This document shows positions 18,297-27,780 of a DNA stretch of 64,000 bases, in pieces (the stretch's first letter is position 1; each line of letters begins with the position of its first letter). This DNA comes from Thermocaproicibacter melissae (GTDB taxonomy: Bacteria > Bacillota > Clostridia > Oscillospirales > Acutalibacteraceae), in assembly GCF_024498295.1 (NCBI RefSeq), contig NZ_CP101827.1, positions 1,802,001-1,866,000 of the forward strand, given 5' to 3'. Under the pieces are notes generated by a model. That model was given only the letters and a program-made list of their open reading frames with translations. It was not told where the DNA came from and ran no database searches. The position numbers and the translations under genes were made by a program.

Positions 18297-21200
18297 CTAC
18301 TGTTCTGCTGCTTTTTTCCGTTTCAAGTGAACGCCCAGCCCGATTCCGCAGGCAATCACCGCTGCACCACCGCCGATAGATCCCCAAAAGAGTGGCTTAT
18401 CAGCAAACCAGCGGACAAAAGCATTTGTTGAAATGATTACCGCTTTATGGAACGCAAAGGCACTCTTGAACGAAGCAGAATCGGTATCCGTCACATTCCC
18501 CGCCATATCTCGGAGAACAATGCGGATATTCTGGGTACTGCTGTTTTCTTCCAGTTCAAAGCTGCCCCTGTAATTGTTGGGGTCCTCTTTGAAATCAGTA
18601 ACTTCACTGATTTTTTTGCCGTTGAGGTAAACCTCAGCAGCTTTCAACCCTATCGTATCGTAGGCATCATACTGCACCTTTACTTTCTGGGCGTTGATGA
18701 TGTCGGAGTTAAGGCCCGTTACACTTGTCAGTTCCGGCGGAGTGGAATCTACACGGAACAGAATCGTCTTATCCTTGTAATTTGTGTTTTCCGGGGTATT
18801 ACCGGCGGAATCCTTTGACGATACGACAATCTTGTAGATACCGTCGCTCTTGAAATTGTCTTTGCTGATGACATACTGGTACTGATACCATCCGCTTTCT
18901 CCGGGAGTGACGAAAGAGTTGATCTCCGGCGAAACCGAATAAACAGGTTTTGAAAGCGGGTTGCCGTCGCATGTGATTTCGATGTTCAACGAATCCTGCA
19001 GCAGTTTGGTGGCATTGTATTCTGTGATGACCAAGTCGTTTTTCACCGATTTGACATAAGCACCGCCGTTGGCGATAAGATCGTTCAATGCATCGTTATA
19101 GGCATACACTGAGCCAAATCGGTTGACGGTAAACGTGCACGATGACGTGCTGCTGTGCCCGGCCTTATCCTTGACTATCACCGTCAGTGTGTAAATACCG
19201 TCGTTCTCCGCGACTTTTTCGAATACAGGGAACGACCCGGAGCCTCCGTGCTCATTGATTGACACGAAATTGCCAATGAATTTCGAGGTAACGTCTTCAT
19301 TCTTTTTCTCATAGCTGGTTCGGGTCAATTTTATCTCATAGCCATCGTAATTCTGGTCGCTGAAACTGACGGACGGAATTACGTCTCCCTGGAACGCTTT
19401 TCCGTTTCCGTCGGAGCCATTAATCGCAATAACAGGTGCCTCGATTTTCTTATCAATCGTCAGCTGGTTGGAAGTGTAGGTTGCCATCTGGTTGCCGGAA
19501 CGGTCGCGGTATGCAATGGAAACCTTGTAATCGCCGTCATCGGACAGCGTAAAGGTTCCTACATGCGTATCTGCATTGACATTTGTCCATCTCGGTGAAA
19601 CAGACACCGCCGTTCCGTTTTTCGTCACGGACACGGAAACATCCTGCGCACGGAAGTTTGCCTCGTTAATCGTGACCGTTGCGGTGACGTTGCCGGAATA
19701 ATAGGAGATGCCGTTCTCTTTCTTAACCGGAGCATTATAGGTAATGGTCGCCGTCGGGGCAATGTTATCGACTACGATGCGTTTGCCGTCCTTGTAATCC
19801 GTGCTGTTTCCGGAGCGGTCCTTTGCAGTAAACGATACGTTGCCGTTAAATTGGGTGCCCCTCCCCAGCCCCGCCTTGGGAATTCTAAATTTTGCGGTAG
19901 CATATCTGCCGTCACTCGAGTAAGTGATATTGGCTGAGGGAATGGTCTGTTTCAGCAGCTGCCCATTGACCGAACTTACACCTGCTGCTTTGATGTAACT
20001 GTACTGAAATTCCGAGATACCGGATATCTGGTCGGCAGCTGATATAGTGACCGTCACACCGGCATTGTAGAAACCAAAAGAAACTGCTTCCAGAACCGTA
20101 TCAAGAACGCTCTGGCTGTAAGAGACCTTCAAATGATCCGGAGCCGTCCGGTCAACGGTAAATGAATCATAAGCAGATTTTATCGTATTCTGGGCAAGAT
20201 CGGTGCAGGAAACCTGCAACTGATAATTTGCTTCTCCGAAAAACGTTACCGTGGCCGTATGCTGATCTCCCTTACTTGACCATGCGGATTTGGAAATCAG
20301 GCTGTTGCTGTTTCGTGCTTTTCCCGTGACATCTTTTGCAGAGACGGACAGGTTTACGCGGTTGGCGTCAAAATTATGCTCCGTAATCGTGACTTTTGCC
20401 GTCACCGTGCCGTTATAGTACTTTCTGACGTTTCCGGAACTATCTTTCACCGTATTCTTTACCTGCGCGCCGGAATACGAAATCGAAATGGCTGGTGCCT
20501 TTGTGTCAATTGTAATCTTCGGGGACGTATAGGACGCCATTGCATTGCCGGAGCGGTCGGTATAATTGACCGTGAAGACATAATCCCCGTCGCCGGAATG
20601 GTTTTTCGGTGCTGCCAGCGTGATTACACCGATATGGTCATCGGTGCTTTTGTCCGTCCAAGACGGCGTGACCGCATAAGGCTTCCCGCCATTTTTGGAA
20701 ACCATCACTTTGACATCCTGTGCAAAGAAATTCGCCTCATTTACGGTCAGCGTTGCGGTCGCTACGCCGTTGTAATACATCCGTGAGCCGACTGTGCAAG
20801 CCGGTGCGCTGTATGTAACTTTCATATTCGGCTGAAGTGTATCTACAACAAGGATGTGCCCGTCGTCGGAATATTCTTTACTGGTATTTCCGCATTGGTC
20901 GGTTGCCGTAAACGAAATGCTGCCCCGAAGTTGCTCTTCCGTTTCAGGCAGCGTAATCGTTGCTGTGGCCACGCCTTCCTTTGTTTCCGCCTTCACGGTT
21001 CCGGCTTCGGCCTTGCTGTTGACACTGCTGGCTCCCTGCTGCCTAGTATAGGTCCAGTCAAAATGATCCACGCCGGAAGTAGCATCGCGTGCGGTGAAAG
21101 TTACCTGCACAGGAGAATCATAGAACCCCAATGTAAGGGCTGAAAGGACGCAGTCGAGTAGAGGTTGTGAATAGGTCACACTCAGCTTATCCGGTGCGGT

Positions 21201-24200
21201 ATGGTCAACCGTAAATTCGGGAGCTTCGACTTGTTCTGCCGACAGGCCGACAATGTCCTGATAGTCAATTTTTAAATCGTAAATACCATCGGCCCAGTTT
21301 GAGATTGTAGCAGTATGAACGTCCCCTTGCTTCGTCCAAGTACAACTTCTCAGATAAGCCGTTACATCATACACATCAACGCTTTTTCCATCAATATCCT
21401 TGGCGCTTACAGCGACGGAAATATTATCCGGTACAAAATTGTGCTCCGTGACCTCAATCTTTGCGGTCTGGTGCGCCGCGTCATACGTAAATCCAATTAC
21501 CGGTTTCGTCGTGTCTATGGTAATTGTATCCGAAGTGTAGGGTTCCATCTCATTTCCGGAGCGGTCCTTATAGGTCATTTTTACAATGTAATCGCCGTCA
21601 CCGGAATGATCCGCAGGTGCTTGGAGCGTCAAAGTGGCCGTGTGGATATCGTCTTCCCCATCGGTCCACATCGGAGTGACCGTATAGGGTGTTCCGCCGT
21701 TTTTCGATACCTGCACCAACACGTCGTCCGCGAAGAAGTTGGCTTCACAGATCGAAAGCGTAATGGTTGCATCACTGTCAAAATAGAGATGTTTTCCAAT
21801 TGTTTTTTTTGGGGAACTGATTTCCACAGTTCTCGTTGGGCTAATTGTATCGATGACAATTACATTGCCGTCATCGGTCAAAACATCGCTTACGTTGCCG
21901 GCTGAATCCGTGGCAGTAAATGACAGACTGCCTCGGTACTGGGCGGCTTGGTCGGCAGTTAAAGTTATTTCCGCCGAGGCAACGCCTCCCTTTACATTTG
22001 TAACTTGAACACGACCCGTCTGAGAAGGCAGGATGCCTGAACCAGTACCCGCCTGCTTCGTGTAGCTCCAGTCAAAATGGTCGATGCCGGAAACTGTGTC
22101 GGCAGCGGTAAAAGTCACTGTGACAGACGGTTGATAAAACCACCAAAAAGTAGCCCCTAGAAACAATTCAAAGACAGAAACAGAATAGGAAATATGCATC
22201 TGATTTACAGATGGTTCTTGCGTATCAATTTTCAAATCTGTAATCGGAATGGCGGATGTAATGCCTCCGGTGTCGGATTCTCTCAGATACACCGTCCGAG
22301 TTCCTTCTCCCTGGTCGCTGAAGGTAACAGAGTCGCCGAAAGTTGCCGCATTACATACACGGGAGATGGTATAAGCGGATGGATTTTTCGGCATAACGAC
22401 CACTTGGGAGATATACCAGCCGTTGCTTCCTTTCGTTCCGGTAAGCTGGTAGGCATCGTCTGGAGCGGGCAGGAAGGAAACCGTCACAGTGTAGGAAGCT
22501 ATGGCAGCAGGATACGCTTCATAATCCGGCAAAGGTGCAAAACTCGGCATGGTTCCCGCATTTTTCTTTGCCGTTACCGTTACCTTTGCCGAACCTCCGC
22601 CGGCAGTCAGCGCCTGACCAAGCTTGTCATAGTCAGATACTGTCAGCTTTCCGGTAGTAGAATCCATCGCAAGCCCGATGTCATTCCGGTCGATGGAATA
22701 TGAAACGCTTCCGTTATCTTCGTTGTACGTTTTTACGGCAGTTTGATTTGCTGCTATGCCGTTGTTCATTCCCAAAATATAAGACTGCGACTCGGTTTCA
22801 AACCGAATCAAGTTTTCACTGGGAGCTTGAACGGCGAGAATGTAGCTAATGGAGGTATCACTGTAATTTTCGTTGCCGCTGCACATGGCGGTAACTTTAA
22901 TGCATGTGACCGCTTTTACCGTCAATTTTCCGCTGTCGTCAATCACCGCAGCCTCAGAGGAATCGCCGGATGTGCTTTCCACCTGATATGTAATGAGATT
23001 GCCTGATTCATTTCCATGCGCCGAGAAAGAATAGACATTTTTTGTGGGGTCATTCTGATCCAAGACGACAATTTGTTGGCCGCCGTCCGAATAATTTGGA
23101 TTATCGAAGGTTAATGACTGCTTTGCTTTTTGAATGGATGCGCTGACGGGAATAACCTTATCGAGAAAATTCTTTCTTGAAATTTTTACTTTGACGGAAT
23201 ATGTTCCGGCATTTTTGATTTGCGGAACTGATGGAGACCATTCTCCGTTCCCCAGCTGATATTGTACGGTATCGCCCCATCGTGTGCCGCTGACCGAAAC
23301 AGCCGGATGCTCCATTCCGTCGTAGGTACCCGAATAAGGTTCAACAGAAATTCCTGAAATTTCCGTTGCATTGACCTTTATATTTGAAAAAGTCTGCTCG
23401 TAGTCCTCATACCCATATCGCGTTACACGCATCTTGACGGAGTAGGTTCCCACATCTTTTACCTGCGGAATGTCCGACTGCTCCGCCCCGCCGTTGAGCT
23501 GATAAGTCACCGTGTCGGAAGGCAGCAGCCCAAAGACCGTCAGTGCAGGGTGGTAATTTCCGTCGTAATCTCCGTTATACTCCGTCACATTCAGGTTCAA
23601 AACTGCTTTCCTGATAACCGGGGTTACGGTTTGCGTGAAATCCTCACAACCGGTCCTTTTAATGAAAACAGTCAAGGTATAGCTCCCCGGTTCCGTGATG
23701 GTCGGCATCTCATTTTGCCATTCCCCGTTATTGAGACTATATTGAATCACATCACCGTCTTGGATTCCGCTGACCGTAGCAGCCGGATGAGCCGCGCCGT
23801 CATAAGGAACATCGGTTGCGGTAACGGTCGCATGAATGGTCGATGATTTCAGCGTGGCCCTCAAATCCTGCTCTGTTGAAGCAACAACGAATTTGTCAAT
23901 CGAAGTATCCGTAATGAAGCCCGAAGCGGAGATCGTAAAGCCGTCCAGCCGAGCACATTTCATTCCGTCTTGGGGCACATAGTCCGCGATGTCGGCCGCC
24001 TCTGCAATAACCGCTTCACCGTTGGAATCGGTCTTGACATCGACAGGGACATCCGTCGACGCACCGGTTTCGCTGATGAGTTTCAGTGTGCCGGTTATGC
24101 TCGCGTCGGCAATCGGCTGGGTGTTCTCGTCCACGACGGTAATCGTCAAGGCATTCGGATAACTTTCGGTCGCCGCTTTTGCCGTCTCAATAAGAGGCGG

Positions 24201-24278
24201 TGACACTAAATATGCAATCATCGTAAAGGCCAAAAAGAACGCCGTAATCTTTTTTGTAAGCAGTTTATTTTTTTGCAT
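18297..24278 (-). CDS. Giant Ig-like repeat surface protein of the secretion locus (1993 aa)
   Basis: 1993 residues. Signal peptide MQKNKLLTKKITAFFLAFTM... with a likely cut after AKA; C-terminal membrane helix and basic tail ending HLKRKKAAEQ. Between lie beta-rich MBG/Ig-like modules. Three module types repeat: about three copies ending in DGDYxVxxxYxDRSGN, two or three with TEHNF...SVSAKD, and three or four with SYSQxxLDxVL...GFY. No LPXTG motif, so the C-terminal helix probably anchors it. Starts at 24278, overlapping the upstream gene by 14 bases; a longer frame upstream is not the start. Topology (signal, huge exterior, C-terminal helix) recalls EsaA/YueB; homology is not shown. Confidence 0.85.
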   Translation of the reverse strand: MQKNKLLTKKITAFFLAFTMIAYLVSPPLIETAKAATESYPNALTITVVDENTQPIADASITGTLKLISETGASTDVPVDVKTDSNGEAVIAEAADIADYVPQDGMKCARLDGFTISASGFITDTSIDKFVVASTEQDLRATLKSSTIHATVTATDVPYDGAAHPAATVSGIQDGDVIQYSLNNGEWQNEMPTITEPGSYTLTVFIKRTGCEDFTQTVTPVIRKAVLNLNVTEYNGDYDGNYHPALTVFGLLPSDTVTYQLNGGAEQSDIPQVKDVGTYSVKMRVTRYGYEDYEQTFSNIKVNATEISGISVEPYSGTYDGMEHPAVSVSGTRWGDTVQYQLGNGEWSPSVPQIKNAGTYSVKVKISRKNFLDKVIPVSASIQKAKQSLTFDNPNYSDGGQQIVVLDQNDPTKNVYSFSAHGNESGNLITYQVESTSGDSSEAAVIDDSGKLTVKAVTCIKVTAMCSGNENYSDTSISYILAVQAPSENLIRFETESQSYILGMNNGIAANQTAVKTYNEDNGSVSYSIDRNDIGLAMDSTTGKLTVSDYDKLGQALTAGGGSAKVTVTAKKNAGTMPSFAPLPDYEAYPAAIASYTVTVSFLPAPDDAYQLTGTKGSNGWYISQVVVMPKNPSAYTISRVCNAATFGDSVTFSDQGEGTRTVYLRESDTGGITSAIPITDLKIDTQEPSVNQMHISYSVSVFELFLGATFWWFYQPSVTVTFTAADTVSGIDHFDWSYTKQAGTGSGILPSQTGRVQVTNVKGGVASAEITLTADQAAQYRGSLSFTATDSAGNVSDVLTDDGNVIVIDTISPTRTVEISSPKKTIGKHLYFDSDATITLSICEANFFADDVLVQVSKNGGTPYTVTPMWTDGEDDIHTATLTLQAPADHSGDGDYIVKMTYKDRSGNEMEPYTSDTITIDTTKPVIGFTYDAAHQTAKIEVTEHNFVPDNISVAVSAKDIDGKSVDVYDVTAYLRSCTWTKQGDVHTATISNWADGIYDLKIDYQDIVGLSAEQVEAPEFTVDHTAPDKLSVTYSQPLLDCVLSALTLGFYDSPVQVTFTARDATSGVDHFDWTYTRQQGASSVNSKAEAGTVKAETKEGVATATITLPETEEQLRGSISFTATDQCGNTSKEYSDDGHILVVDTLQPNMKVTYSAPACTVGSRMYYNGVATATLTVNEANFFAQDVKVMVSKNGGKPYAVTPSWTDKSTDDHIGVITLAAPKNHSGDGDYVFTVNYTDRSGNAMASYTSPKITIDTKAPAISISYSGAQVKNTVKDSSGNVRKYYNGTVTAKVTITEHNFDANRVNLSVSAKDVTGKARNSNSLISKSAWSSKGDQHTATVTFFGEANYQLQVSCTDLAQNTIKSAYDSFTVDRTAPDHLKVSYSQSVLDTVLEAVSFGFYNAGVTVTISAADQISGISEFQYSYIKAAGVSSVNGQLLKQTIPSANITYSSDGRYATAKFRIPKAGLGRGTQFNGNVSFTAKDRSGNSTDYKDGKRIVVDNIAPTATITYNAPVKKENGISYYSGNVTATVTINEANFRAQDVSVSVTKNGTAVSVSPRWTNVNADTHVGTFTLSDDGDYKVSIAYRDRSGNQMATYTSNQLTIDKKIEAPVIAINGSDGNGKAFQGDVIPSVSFSDQNYDGYEIKLTRTSYEKKNEDVTSKFIGNFVSINEHGGSGSFPVFEKVAENDGIYTLTVIVKDKAGHSSTSSCTFTVNRFGSVYAYNDALNDLIANGGAYVKSVKNDLVITEYNATKLLQDSLNIEITCDGNPLSKPVYSVSPEINSFVTPGESGWYQYQYVISKDNFKSDGIYKIVVSSKDSAGNTPENTNYKDKTILFRVDSTPPELTSVTGLNSDIINAQKVKVQYDAYDTIGLKAAEVYLNGKKISEVTDFKEDPNNYRGSFELEENSSTQNIRIVLRDMAGNVTDTDSASFKSAFAFHKAVIISTNAFVRWFADKPLFWGSIGGGAAVIACGIGLGVHLKRKKAAEQ

Positions 24279-24753
24279 AATTGCGCCCGCTCCCCACATG
24301 AATTGATTTACGGATAAATCTGAACTTCTTTCCATTGAATAAGCAATGCATACAAAACGAAAGAAGAATGAAAAACAGCAGAACATACACTGCATACGTC
24401 GTCGTAAGCGAAGGACGGAACAGTTCCATGCAAAATGCAGCAAGAATGCCCGCCAGCAGTACCGCGTCGCTGATGGATGCGGGAATATTGGAAAAGAAGG
24501 AGAGAAGTCCAACCCTGCCTTCCATTTTTTCCGCATTTTCGGGCAACTCTTTTTGGTATGCCTTTTGAGCACGGTCCGAGAGAAAATTAAATAGAAAACC
24601 GAGGATCAAAAACAACCAAAAAGCTGTACCAGTAGCTTTCAGTTCGATTTCATTCTCATAAGCAAACGGCATGACAAGAATCGTAGCAGACATCAGCAGA
24701 AAACTAATAGCCGAAAGAATGAAGAACAAATTTCTTTTCACATCTGATTTCAT
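24265..24753 (-). CDS. Four-helix membrane protein of the secretion locus
   Basis: 162 residues with about four membrane helices (LFFILSAISFLLMSATILV, GTAFWLFLILGFLFNFL, and two near 90-135), a basic loop between helices 2 and 3 and a basic tail. I do not recognise the family. Start and stop are coupled to the neighbours: ATGA overlap with the upstream gene and 14-base overlap with the surface-protein gene. This position suggests a membrane component of the machine, perhaps standing in for small membrane subunits such as EssA; that is inference. Confidence 0.7.
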   Translation of the reverse strand: MKSDVKRNLFFILSAISFLLMSATILVMPFAYENEIELKATGTAFWLFLILGFLFNFLSDRAQKAYQKELPENAEKMEGRVGLLSFFSNIPASISDAVLLAGILAAFCMELFRPSLTTTYAVYVLLFFILLSFCMHCLFNGKKFRFIRKSIHVGSGRNYAKK

Positions 24754-25289
24754 GGAATTACCTCATCCGTATGGACACTGATTTCGTCATCCAGCATTTC
24801 TAGCTGAACCGACTTTCTGTCTGCTACAACAACTGCCTGCTGCCGTTCAGGAGGAGACAGCAGCGCTGTGGTTTCTTCTGCCATTTCTTCCTTATTAAGG
24901 GTATTACTGAGCATAGTAGTCTCCTCCGCGCGATTGGCAGGACCCTGTGCCCAGTTATCGGCAAGAATCCCAGTCTGCCCTGCTTCCGCCTGCAGCGTAA
25001 CCGGCGCGCTCTTGCTGTTGCGTACCGCTGCGCTGACCGGTGAGAGGTGTGTAACTGTTGGATATCTGCCCCTACTGTTTCGTGCCGCAAATTGCGGCTG
25101 TAATGTCATTTTTCCTGTTTTTTCATTCTCGGACCGCATCTTTGCAATTTCTTTTTTTGCTGTCCTTCCCGTAAGGTCCCCAATAATTTTGGGAATTTTG
25201 AACTTGACCCAAAAAACGACGGCACATATCAGCGCGGCTGCTGACAATGCAAAGAGGGCCCAAGAAATCTTCATTAGAAGTTCCGCCAT
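24750..25289 (-). CDS. Single-pass membrane protein with ETT phospho-switch-like motifs
   Basis: 179 residues from ATG 25289. One N-terminal membrane helix (about 8-29, LFALSAAALICAVVFWV), then a basic, low-complexity cytosolic tail. The tail holds EETTMLS (122-128) and EETTALLS (138-145). Such ET-T motifs resemble the ETTS site phosphorylated in GarA/OdhI and the T-x-L-L repeats in the FHA protein of this operon. The gene starts one base after the kinase stop. Function unknown; a good candidate substrate of the adjacent kinase and a ligand for the FHA domains of EssC or its neighbours. Confidence 0.7.
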   Translation of the reverse strand: MAELLMKISWALFALSAAALICAVVFWVKFKIPKIIGDLTGRTAKKEIAKMRSENEKTGKMTLQPQFAARNSRGRYPTVTHLSPVSAAVRNSKSAPVTLQAEAGQTGILADNWAQGPANRAEETTMLSNTLNKEEMAEETTALLSPPERQQAVVVADRKSVQLEMLDDEISVHTDEVIP

Positions 25290-25290
25290 G

Positions 25291-26979
25291 TTATTTCCGC
25301 TCCTCCGTATTGTGATACGCGCGTTCAATCGCCGCCGCATACTCTTCGTAATGATTGATAATGTCAGATTGCAGTTTCTTCGACTGAACTTTCTGCACGG
25401 AACAGCTCCGTGCCCCCTGCTCTACGGTCTTCAGGAGATTCTGAACAGTACTTTCGTCGACATGAACGCTAGCAAGGTTGATTCGCTGGTCATACAGGAG
25501 CATTAAGACACCGTGGTATAACGTCAGCTTATCGTACGCGCTTGCCTTTTTGACACTTTCAAGTGTTTTTTGAATGGAGGCGAACAGCTTCTGATAGCTG
25601 TCATTGGAAGCTTCCTCCACGTTGGCGGAACTGAGTATGTATGTGCGGTAGAAGGTACAAATTTCATAGTAACAGTCCGAAAGTTCCTTTTCGGCAAAGT
25701 CGGACGGCGCATTTTCGTGATTGGCTTTGAAAAACGAATACGCCTTCTGCACCCGGGTTGCAAAGCTGCTTGTACCGTCGTCATTGGTATAGTAGTTGAA
25801 ATACATTCTGCCGATTTTGTAATTCAGCTCGGCAAAATCTCTCCCGGCAGGATTAAATCCGCTTTGGTTGGCATTGTATAGGGCAAGGAATTCGTCGTTC
25901 TCCGCTTTACCGAATTTTCCTTGTTCTTCATACGCTTCAAGCAGCTTCTCATAGGCTCTCGGGTCATAAGGATAGATGGAAATTGCCTGCCGGTATGACG
26001 CTACCTTTTTCTCATAATCCGTTGAATCGGCGACCGAGAGGAGGGCATCGTAGTTGCTGCTGTTGATTTGTTTTGCCGCAAACCTGCAGCCCACTCCTCC
26101 CAATGCCGTTATAACGGCAAAACCGAAAGCAATCAGGAAAGTTGCCAGTTTCTTCTTCTGCTTTTTGCGGTATTGGTCATCAATCTCCTCATAATGTTCC
26201 AGCGCATACATCAGTTCGGAACAATTCTGATATCTGTCGTCGGGGTCAAGCGCGGTGCATTTGTCAATGATTCGTTCCAAACCGCCGGAAAGCTCCGGAT
26301 TCCACTGGCGAATCGGCTTATAGACGTAATCGGCGGGACGCGGATCGACGCCGGTCAGCAGGTGGTGCATCGTCATGCCAAGCGCGTAAATATCGGAACG
26401 GGCATCCGTCTGCCTCGACCCATGCTGTTCCGGAGGAGCATATCCCCTCGTGCCGAGCACGGTTGTATCGGACAAGCTATTCTCCTTATATTCGCGGGCA
26501 ATTCCGAAATCAATAACTTTGACATTTCCTTCCGGTTTAAGCATAACATTTGCCGGTTTCATATCGCGGTAAATGATTGGAGGATGCTGCGAATGTAGGT
26601 AATCCAGCGCATCGCAGAGTTGCTTTGCCCATTCGATGACAAGTTCCTGCGGCTGCGGGCCATAATCATTGATAATCTTATCCAGCGACTCGCCTTCGAT
26701 GTAGTCCATAACGACATAAATCGTCTCACCGTTATCAATAATGTCAACGATTCTCGGCAGCGCCGGATGATCGAGCTTTTTCATCAAGTTTGCTTCCGCA
26801 ATCAGGCTGTTTATGACTACCTCGTCGTTTTTTGTTTTGCCCTGTTTTCGGATCTCCTTGACTGCCCACTGTTTATTCAGGCGTTTATCCATTGCCAGGT
26901 AGACCGTTGACATTCCGCCTTTTCCGATCTGTTTCAGAATTTCGTACTTTCCCTCAATAACGGTGCCTACCTCCGCCAC
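25291..26979 (-). CDS. Transmembrane Ser/Thr protein kinase (PknB-type) of the secretion locus
   Basis: 562 residues. Hanks-type kinase domain at about 10-265: glycine loop GKGGMSTV (19-26), catalytic lysine K41 (WAVKEI), catalytic YRDMKPANVM with D139 and N144, DFG at 157-159, and activation loop DTTVLGTRGYAPPE with T172/T173. All catalytic residues are intact. One membrane helix at about 278-299, then a ~260-residue helical, TPR-like exterior. GTG start at 26979 after GGAGGA. The kinase-helix-exterior layout equals that of EssB/YukC, a pseudokinase-like core subunit absent from this locus. Lies between PP2C and the ETT-motif membrane protein. Confidence 0.93.
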   Translation of the reverse strand: MAEVGTVIEGKYEILKQIGKGGMSTVYLAMDKRLNKQWAVKEIRKQGKTKNDEVVINSLIAEANLMKKLDHPALPRIVDIIDNGETIYVVMDYIEGESLDKIINDYGPQPQELVIEWAKQLCDALDYLHSQHPPIIYRDMKPANVMLKPEGNVKVIDFGIAREYKENSLSDTTVLGTRGYAPPEQHGSRQTDARSDIYALGMTMHHLLTGVDPRPADYVYKPIRQWNPELSGGLERIIDKCTALDPDDRYQNCSELMYALEHYEEIDDQYRKKQKKKLATFLIAFGFAVITALGGVGCRFAAKQINSSNYDALLSVADSTDYEKKVASYRQAISIYPYDPRAYEKLLEAYEEQGKFGKAENDEFLALYNANQSGFNPAGRDFAELNYKIGRMYFNYYTNDDGTSSFATRVQKAYSFFKANHENAPSDFAEKELSDCYYEICTFYRTYILSSANVEEASNDSYQKLFASIQKTLESVKKASAYDKLTLYHGVLMLLYDQRINLASVHVDESTVQNLLKTVEQGARSCSVQKVQSKKLQSDIINHYEEYAAAIERAYHNTEERK

Positions 26980-26998
26980 TGTAAAAAATCCTCCTTCT

Positions 26999-27763
26999 CT
27001 ACTTCTGCGCCTTTATAACGATAGCGGAAATATTATCTTTCTCATTTCGCTTCTTCGAAAGACGAATCAGTGCCTGTGTACTTCGATGCATTTCGTTCTG
27101 ATTTTTCAAACGCGACGGTTTTAGGGAACCGCAAATTTCCTTTGGAGTGATTTCATGCCGGAACCCGTCTGTACAGAGAAGGTAAACGCCTTCCTGCACT
27201 TCTCCGAAAACAAGCTGAGGTTCAATCGTTTTAGAAGCACCCACGCATTGCAGCAGCACATTCCGTCTGGAATCCTTTTTTGCCTGTTCTTCCGTCATCC
27301 TGCCGGAACGGACCTCTCTTTCGACAACCGTCTGATCCTCCGTTAGCTGGCATAGGTCAGAGCCGAGATAATACACCCGCGAATCTCCGACATGTGCGAT
27401 TGCATACCGATCCTGTACCATCAGGATTCCGGTGAAAGTCGTCCCGAGGCTGCAGCCGTTCGCCTTGCCGTATTCCAAGATTCGATGATTGAGGTCTTTC
27501 AGCATCATCTCCCATTTTCCCCCGATGACCTGAAGATCCGGTGCAGCGAGTTCAAATGGAAGTTCCTTATGAAACCAGTCGGAAAACGTTCGGACGACTG
27601 TTGCACTTGCAAGTTCGCCCTTTGCCAGGCCTCCCATTCCGTCACAAATGACTGCCATGACGATTTCCCCTAGGGATGTATTCGCATGTTTTATGCAAGT
27701 ACTGTCCTGATTTGTGGATTTTAGAATACCGATATCGGTATCCGCTGTAACCAGATAATGCAA
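26999..27763 (-). CDS. PP2C-family Ser/Thr phosphatase
   Basis: 254 residues, a complete PPM/PP2C phosphatase: metal-binding NQD near residue 19, VICDGMGG, AHVGDSRVYYLG, LLCTDGF and NEKDNISAIVI. It would reverse the phosphorylation made by the kinase encoded 19 bases downstream. TTG start at 27763 after GAGGTGG. Lies 17 bases after the FHA gene. Confidence 0.94.
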   Translation of the reverse strand: MHYLVTADTDIGILKSTNQDSTCIKHANTSLGEIVMAVICDGMGGLAKGELASATVVRTFSDWFHKELPFELAAPDLQVIGGKWEMMLKDLNHRILEYGKANGCSLGTTFTGILMVQDRYAIAHVGDSRVYYLGSDLCQLTEDQTVVEREVRSGRMTEEQAKKDSRRNVLLQCVGASKTIEPQLVFGEVQEGVYLLCTDGFRHEITPKEICGSLKPSRLKNQNEMHRSTQALIRLSKKRNEKDNISAIVIKAQK

Positions 27764-27780
27764 ATTTCTTCCACCTCACA

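Noticed and set aside
24279-24572. Upstream in-frame extension of the giant surface protein
   Set aside because: The extra ~98 residues lie over the four-helix gene in another frame; a signal peptide starts exactly at 24278.
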